Assembly (NCBI GenBank): GCA_031178645.1
Contig: JAPSIP010000041.1
Location: 1-9,630 of the forward strand
Direction: 5' to 3'
Length of the DNA: 9,630 nucleotides
DNA from: Paracoccus sp. (in: a-proteobacteria)
Lineage (GTDB): Bacteria; Pseudomonadota; Alphaproteobacteria; Rhodobacterales; Rhodobacteraceae
Part shown: in pieces, positions 5,501-9,630 of the stretch
How the letters are laid out: the number at the start of each line of letters is the position of its first letter
Position numbering within the stretch: the first letter of the stretch is position 1
The notes under the pieces: model-generated
Databases searched by the model: none
The model's input: the letters and a program-made list of their open reading frames with translations, nothing else
What the model was told of the DNA's origin: nothing
Made by a program: the position numbers and the translations under genes

Positions 5501-6035
5501 GTCGATCCTGACGATGTTGACCCTGGCCTTCGCCGTCCCCGCCGGGGCCGCGCTGTGGCAGGCGCAGGATCTCTCGCGCTTTTTCGCGGCTTCGGCCAGT
5601 TCGGGCGATCTGCTGCAAGGCTGCACCGATGTCCCCGAGGCCGTGGCGCTTGCCACCGAGCTGCGCGACCGCGCCCTGCGGATCGAGCGCTATATGGAGG
5701 CGCTTGATACCCGCAAGGCCGAGATTGCGACGGCCGAGGCCACGCTGAAGGCCCGCGCGACCGAACTGCGCCAGCAGAAATCCGGCATCCAGACCCGCCG
5801 CGACGGCGCCTCGCAGGCGGTGCGCGAAGATATTGACCGGCTTGTTGCCGTTTACGACCAGATGAAGCCTGCCGAGGCCGCGGCGGTCCTGACCAACCTT
5901 CCCCCCGACTTCGCCGCCGAAATCCTGATGCGCGTCCAGCCTGAAAACGGCGCCCGCATCATTGCCTCGGTCGAACCTCGCCAGGCCGCCCTGCTGACCG
6001 CCCAGATGGGCGCGCGCAGCGTCCGCAACGACTAG
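5487..6035 (+). CDS. motE: MotE-like protein (MgtE N-terminal-type domain)
   Basis: A 182-residue exported or membrane-anchored protein. Residues 1-22 are a basic then hydrophobic signal or anchor segment (MRKSILTMLTLAFAVPAGAA). A low-complexity A/S stretch and one cysteine, C46, follow. A charged coiled-coil region covers about 55-118. A domain at about 120-176 has the MgtE intracellular N-like pattern: YDQMKPAEAAAVL at 123-135, then PPDFAAEILMRV at 139-150. This is the arrangement of MotE, described in Sinorhizobium as a periplasmic chaperone of the motility protein MotC. No motC is visible here, so the exact role may differ. The start is ambiguous: ATG at 5487 or ATG at 5493 (MRKSIL...). 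Both overlap the previous gene, and neither has a strong ribosome site. MotA follows 11 bases after the stop. Confidence 0.75.
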   Translation: MPMRKSILTMLTLAFAVPAGAALWQAQDLSRFFAASASSGDLLQGCTDVPEAVALATELRDRALRIERYMEALDTRKAEIATAEATLKARATELRQQKSGIQTRRDGASQAVREDIDRLVAVYDQMKPAEAAAVLTNLPPDFAAEILMRVQPENGARIIASVEPRQAALLTAQMGARSVRND

Positions 6036-6046
6036 GAGATAGGCCC

Positions 6047-6913
6047 ATGTTTGGGATCGTTGGAATCGTCGTCACCTTCGCGATGGTCTTCGGGGGCTAT
6101 ATCCTCGCCGGGGGGAAAATGGGCGTCATCACCCATTCGCTGCCCTTCGAGATGATGATGATCGGCGGCGCGGCCATCGGGTCCTATCTGCTGTCCAACG
6201 ACAGCCACACGCTGAAGCACACGCCGAAGGGGATCATCCAGGCCTTCAAGGGATCGAAATGGACCGAGGCCGATCACCAGGACGTCCTGTGCCTGATGTT
6301 CCAGCTGCTCAAGATCGCGCGCGAGAACCCGGTGGCCCTGGAACAGCATATCGAGAACCCGAAGGATTCGTCGGTCTTCGCGGCCTATCCGCGGCTTCTG
6401 GCGGATCACGACGTGGTTTCGCTGATCGCGGACACGCTGCGCTCGGCCAGCCTGAACTATGACGATCCCTACCAGGTCGAGGAGATGCTGGCCCGCCGCC
6501 TGGCCGGCCTGCGCGAGGATTCGATGCATGTCCCCCATGCCCTGCAAAGCATGGCCGACGCCCTGCCCGCGCTTGGCATCGTCGCGGCCGTCCTTGGCGT
6601 CATCAAGACCATGAGCGCGATCGACCAGCCGCCTGCCGTCCTGGGCGGGATGATCGGCGGCGCCCTGGTTGGCACCTTCCTGGGCGTGTTTCTGGCCTAT
6701 GGCTTCGTGGCACCTTTGGCGGCCCGGCTGGGCGGCGTCATCAAGCAGGACCTGGCCTTCTTCGATGTCATCAAGTCGGTGCTGATCGCGGGCTTGCACC
6801 AGCACGCGACCAATCTTTGCGTCGAGGTCGGGCGCCAGACCGTGCCCGACCATGTCCGCCCCAGCTTCGACACGCTGGAAGCCGCGCTGCGCGACCTTAA
6901 GAAGGCCGCGTGA
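6047..6913 (+). CDS. motA: Flagellar motor stator protein MotA
   Basis: A 288-residue MotA, the proton-channel subunit of the stator, which pushes on FliG of the rotor. The expected four membrane helices are at about 2-22, 34-50, 171-191 and 205-226, with a large cytoplasmic loop between helices 2 and 3. The loop carries ARENPVALEQHIENP at 91-105, where R92 and E99 are the likely counterparts of the charged residues that touch FliG in E. coli. The two functional prolines are present as P174 in LPALGIVAAVLGVI and P223 in VAPLAARL. The ATG has GGAG 8 bases upstream. No motB lies next to it, so the partner must be encoded elsewhere. Its stop touches the start of the next small gene. Confidence 0.95.
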   Translation: MFGIVGIVVTFAMVFGGYILAGGKMGVITHSLPFEMMMIGGAAIGSYLLSNDSHTLKHTPKGIIQAFKGSKWTEADHQDVLCLMFQLLKIARENPVALEQHIENPKDSSVFAAYPRLLADHDVVSLIADTLRSASLNYDDPYQVEEMLARRLAGLREDSMHVPHALQSMADALPALGIVAAVLGVIKTMSAIDQPPAVLGGMIGGALVGTFLGVFLAYGFVAPLAARLGGVIKQDLAFFDVIKSVLIAGLHQHATNLCVEVGRQTVPDHVRPSFDTLEAALRDLKKAA

Positions 6914-7197
6914 TGCTGGGCGCCCTGGTCATCGCCCTTGGGGTTTCCGGCGCGGCGTCGGCCGAGATGCCGATGCTGCCCGATGCCGCGGCCCTGGCCG
7001 AGGACGCCACCGGCTGGCTTCTGGACGGAGAGCCGCTGCCCCGTGACTATCGCCTCCGCCTGCTGTCCATGCCGCCCGAGGCCCGCCTGCAGGCCTTGGT
7101 CTTCCTGCGCCGGGCCGGGCTGCTGACCGCCGATGCCTGGCCCCTTGCGGACATCCTGAACCCTGCGCCCGCCGCCCCCGGAAAGGAGGCCGAATGA
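6913..7197 (+). CDS. Small putative exported protein between motA and flhA, function unknown
   Basis: A 94-residue protein that I do not recognise as a named family. Residues 1-17 (MLGALVIALGVSGAASA) look like a signal peptide with an A-S-A cleavage motif before EMP, but there is no lysine or arginine in the N-region, which is unusual. The rest is soluble, with a helical core LRLLSMPPEARLQALVFLRRAG at about 46-67 and a Pro/Ala-rich end. The ATG at 6913 overlaps the motA stop by one base (TGATG) and has AGAAGG 7 bases upstream; a GTG at 6910 is the alternative. The stop overlaps flhA in an ATGA. Its last codons carry the flhA ribosome site. Tight coupling on both sides argues that it is a genuine gene with a flagellar or periplasmic role. 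Confidence 0.75.
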   Translation: MLGALVIALGVSGAASAEMPMLPDAAALAEDATGWLLDGEPLPRDYRLRLLSMPPEARLQALVFLRRAGLLTADAWPLADILNPAPAAPGKEAE

Positions 7198-9287
7198 CCG
7201 CCGCCATCCGCGCAAGGCCCCGCAGGCAGATCGACGCCTCGGTCCTGGTGACGGGCGGGCTGGTGCTGATCGTCATCTCGATGGTGATCCCGCTGCCGCC
7301 GTCGGTGCTGGACTTCGGCTTCGCGCTGTCCATCGCGGCGGCCGTGCTCGTCCTGGTCATGGCCTCGCTGGTGGACCGGCCCACCGACTTCCAGGCCTTC
7401 CCGATGCTTCTGCTGATGACGCTGGTGATCCGGCTGTCGCTGAACGTGTCCTCCACCCGGCTGATCCTGACCCAGGGCCATACCGGCACGGATGCGGCGG
7501 GCCATATCATCAACGGCTTTGCAAGCTTCGTGGCAGGCGGGTCTCTGATGGTCGGGCTGACGGTCTTTGCCGTCATTTCCATCGTGAACTTCATGGTCAT
7601 CACCAAGGGTTCGGGCCGCATGGCCGAGGTGGCGGCCCGGTTCGCCCTGGATTCGCTGCCCGGCAAGCAGATGGCGATCGACGCCGATTTGAACTCGGGC
7701 GCGATCGACCACCAAGAGGCCAAGAACCGCCGTCTTCGCGACCAGCAGGAGATCAATTTCTTCGGCTCGCTGGACGGGGCGTCGAAATTCGTCAAGGGCG
7801 ATGCGGTCGCAGGCATTGTCATCACGCTGGTCAACCTGCTGGTGGGCCTGGGCATCGGCATCGTGTCTCATGGAATGCCGGTGGGCCAGGCGATGGCGAC
7901 CTATTCGCATCTGACCATCGGCGACGGCCTGGTGGGCCAGATCCCCGCCGTCATCACCTCGATGGCGGCGGCGCTGCTGCTGTCTCGGGGCGGGGCGACT
8001 GAAACGACCACGCGGCTTCTGTCCAGCCAGTTGATCCGCAGCTGGCAGCCCGCCGCGGTTGTCGCGGCGGCGATGCTGCTCATGTCCTTCGTGCCGGGGA
8101 TGCCGCGCCTGCTGTTCCTGGCCATCGCCGCAGCCCTGGCCTTTGGCGGCTGGCACCTGCACCGCAAGGCGCAGATGGCCGCGACCGCCCTGCCCGACCT
8201 GCCGGCGGAGCCCGCTACCCCCCGGCCAGCCGCCCGCATCGGCGACGTCCTGGACACCGACGAGATCAACGTCGAGATCGGCACCGACCTGGTGCTGATC
8301 GCGCTGGACCAGGCGCGCGGGCTGGGCAGCCGGATCACCAACCTGCGCATACATATCGCGCGCGCCTATGGCCTGATCCTGCCCGATGTCCGCATCACCG
8401 ACACGGACGAACTGTATCCCGGCGACTACCAGATCCGCATCCACGGCGTCGTGCGCGGCCGCGGCAGCCTGCGTCCGGGCAGGGTCCTGGCGCTTGGGCC
8501 GGACCATGTCCTGCAAGGCCTTCCCGGCGATGCGGTGCGCGAACCCGTTTATCTCAGCCCCGCCCGCTGGATCGACCGCGAGGATCAGGACGATGCCGCC
8601 ACCCAGGGCGCGACCGTGGTGACCCCGATGGAGGTCCTGTCTACCCACCTGATGGAGGTCGTGAAGGCCAACCTGTCGTCGCTGCTGACCCTTGGCGCGA
8701 TGCAGCGCCAGATCGAGGAGTTGAAGTCCCTCTCCGACACCGGGCGCGCAGACCGCAACCGGCGCTATTTTGACGGCATGATCCCCGACAAGGTTTCGCC
8801 CGAGACGCTGTTGGCGGTCTTGCGCGCGCTGCTGGACGAGAAGGTCTCGATCCGCAACCTGCCGCTGATCGTGGACGCCATGGCCGAATTCCGGGGGATC
8901 GATTCGATCGAAACGGTCTACGAACTGGTCCGCAAGCGGTTGCGTGGGCAGATCACGCAGCAATACAGCGATCCGTCCGGCGGAATCTCGGCCCTGCAAC
9001 TGCATCCGGCATGGGAGGCCGAGTTTGTCCGCGCCGACAGCGAAACCGGCCGCGCGGGTGGCGGCGCCCTGACCCCTGCCCTGTCGCGCAAGCTGCTGGA
9101 GGCCGCGCGCCGGGCCATGGCCACGGTGGAACCCGCGTTGCAGACCGTGCTGGTGGCCCCCGACCACCGCCGCCGGATGCTGCGCGCGGTGCTGGGATCG
9201 AACGGCATCGCCATACCCGTCCTGGGCCTCGAGGAAATCGACCCGGGCGCCGAGCTGCGCCTGGTCGGCACGATCGAGGTCGGATGA
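7194..9287 (+). CDS. flhA: Flagellar type III export gate protein FlhA
   Basis: A 697-residue FlhA, the nonameric export-gate component that uses the proton motive force and selects chaperone-substrate complexes. The N-terminal half, to about residue 320, carries about eight membrane helices. It includes the family signature region RFALDSLPGKQMAIDADLNS at 149-168 (FHIPEP motif). VKGDAVAGIVITLVN at 200-214 contains D203, which probably matches the essential aspartate of this segment in Salmonella FlhA. The hydrophilic linker at about 322-350 is short and Pro/Ala-rich. The cytoplasmic domain runs from about 351 to 697, beginning GDVLDTDEINVEIG and ending EIDPGAELRLVGTIEVG. Full length for the family. 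The ATG at 7194 has a very strong AGGAGG 4 bases upstream and overlaps the previous stop. FliR follows with another ATGA overlap. Confidence 0.97.
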   Translation: MTAAIRARPRRQIDASVLVTGGLVLIVISMVIPLPPSVLDFGFALSIAAAVLVLVMASLVDRPTDFQAFPMLLLMTLVIRLSLNVSSTRLILTQGHTGTDAAGHIINGFASFVAGGSLMVGLTVFAVISIVNFMVITKGSGRMAEVAARFALDSLPGKQMAIDADLNSGAIDHQEAKNRRLRDQQEINFFGSLDGASKFVKGDAVAGIVITLVNLLVGLGIGIVSHGMPVGQAMATYSHLTIGDGLVGQIPAVITSMAAALLLSRGGATETTTRLLSSQLIRSWQPAAVVAAAMLLMSFVPGMPRLLFLAIAAALAFGGWHLHRKAQMAATALPDLPAEPATPRPAARIGDVLDTDEINVEIGTDLVLIALDQARGLGSRITNLRIHIARAYGLILPDVRITDTDELYPGDYQIRIHGVVRGRGSLRPGRVLALGPDHVLQGLPGDAVREPVYLSPARWIDREDQDDAATQGATVVTPMEVLSTHLMEVVKANLSSLLTLGAMQRQIEELKSLSDTGRADRNRRYFDGMIPDKVSPETLLAVLRALLDEKVSIRNLPLIVDAMAEFRGIDSIETVYELVRKRLRGQITQQYSDPSGGISALQLHPAWEAEFVRADSETGRAGGGALTPALSRKLLEAARRAMATVEPALQTVLVAPDHRRRMLRAVLGSNGIAIPVLGLEEIDPGAELRLVGTIEVG

Positions 9288-9630
9288 TGTGGGACCAGCT
9301 GGGCCAGCTGCTGCCGGGGTTCAGCTGGACCTGGGTGCTCGTCTATCTGCGCGTACAGGCCCTGGTGCTGGTCCTGCCGGGCCTGGGCGAACGCGTCCTG
9401 CCGATCCGCGTGCGCGCCGCTGCGGCCCTGGCGGTCACGCCGATGCTGGCGGGCCTTGCCCCGCCCGCCGCAGCACCCGGCGATGTCGTGACAACGGTGG
9501 CTCAGGCCGCGGGCGAGACGCTGATCGGCCTTGCCGCGGGCATGGGCCTGCGGCTTCTGGCGCTGTCGCTGGACATCGCCACCTCGGCCATCGCGGCGAC
9601 GGCTTCCTTGATCGCGATCGAGTCATCGCG
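9284..9630 (+). CDS. fliR: Flagellar export gate protein FliR, N-terminal part (cut by window end)
   Basis: The first 115 codons of an open frame continuing past the window. It begins MMWDQLGQLLPGFSWTW, has a hydrophobic segment at about 15-33, then LPIRVRAAAALAVTPML at 39-55. A further segment EAAG-type, GETLIGLAAGMGLRLLALSL at 77-96, matches the FliR pattern of a conserved glutamate followed by glycine-rich helix and arginine. FliR joins FliP and FliQ in the export gate. The start is ATG at 9284 (ATGA overlap with flhA) or the adjacent ATG at 9287; GAGG lies 4 or 7 bases upstream. The order flhA-fliR is common and often continues with flhB, which would be to the right of this window. Confidence 0.88.
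   Translation, partial: MMWDQLGQLLPGFSWTWVLVYLRVQALVLVLPGLGERVLPIRVRAAAALAVTPMLAGLAPPAAAPGDVVTTVAQAAGETLIGLAAGMGLRLLALSLDIATSAIAATASLIAIESS

Noticed and set aside
7047..9167. Very long open frame (706 codons) on the minus strand opposite flhA
   Set aside because: It is fully antisense to a clear FlhA, rich in His/Gln/Arg/Asp without domain-like structure, and is the usual open shadow frame of high-GC codon usage.
1..9630. CRISPR arrays, tRNA/rRNA genes, insertion sequences, phage or defence genes
   Set aside because: No regularly spaced repeats, tRNA-like cloverleaf, transposase motifs or base-composition break were seen; the window is continuous flagellar and transporter coding sequence.

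Overview
This window reads as high-GC alphaproteobacterial chromosome, most like the Rhodobacteraceae and possibly Paracoccus. The evidence is the very high G+C, tightly overlapping genes, a MotE-type gene next to motA, a CtrA-like promoter motif, and ECF biotin-transporter genes of the BioM/BioN type. The genus is an inference from gene content and style; no rRNA or other marker is present.

Layout. The window is one flagellar locus organised around a divergent promoter region at about 4550-4667. Leftward on the minus strand runs fliF (MS ring), fliH (export-ATPase regulator), a short fliN-type gene (C ring) and fliP (export gate). Junctions between these genes overlap by 4 to 13 bases. After a 113-base gap the same strand continues with bioM and bioN, the ATPase and transmembrane coupling subunits of an ECF vitamin transporter. 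The bioN stop lies at the window edge. Rightward on the plus strand runs fliL, a small membrane/coiled-coil protein gene, a motE-like gene, motA (stator), a small possibly exported protein gene, flhA (export gate) and the start of fliR, which is cut by the window end.

How the genes work together. FliF forms the membrane ring that houses the flagellar type III export gate (FliP, FliR, FlhA). FliH links the export ATPase to that machine and FliN is part of the rotor/docking ring. MotA is the proton-channel stator subunit; FliL and MotE are stator-associated factors. The two small uncharacterised genes are embedded in this operon with overlapping starts, so they are probably flagellar or stator accessory proteins. 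BioM and BioN would energise uptake of biotin with a substrate-binding BioY that is not in the window.

Regulation visible in the sequence is concentrated in the 118-base divergent region. It holds a near-consensus CtrA box, an adjacent 8-base-arm dyad, and a perfect 6-base hairpin that would enclose the fliL ribosome binding site. Both fliF and fliH appear to start with TTG. There are no gene-free stretches above 300 bases, and I saw no RNA genes, mobile elements, CRISPR arrays or insertion sequences. Most of the window is a conventional flagellar locus. The less-described parts are the two small proteins, the MotE-like gene and the promoter architecture.
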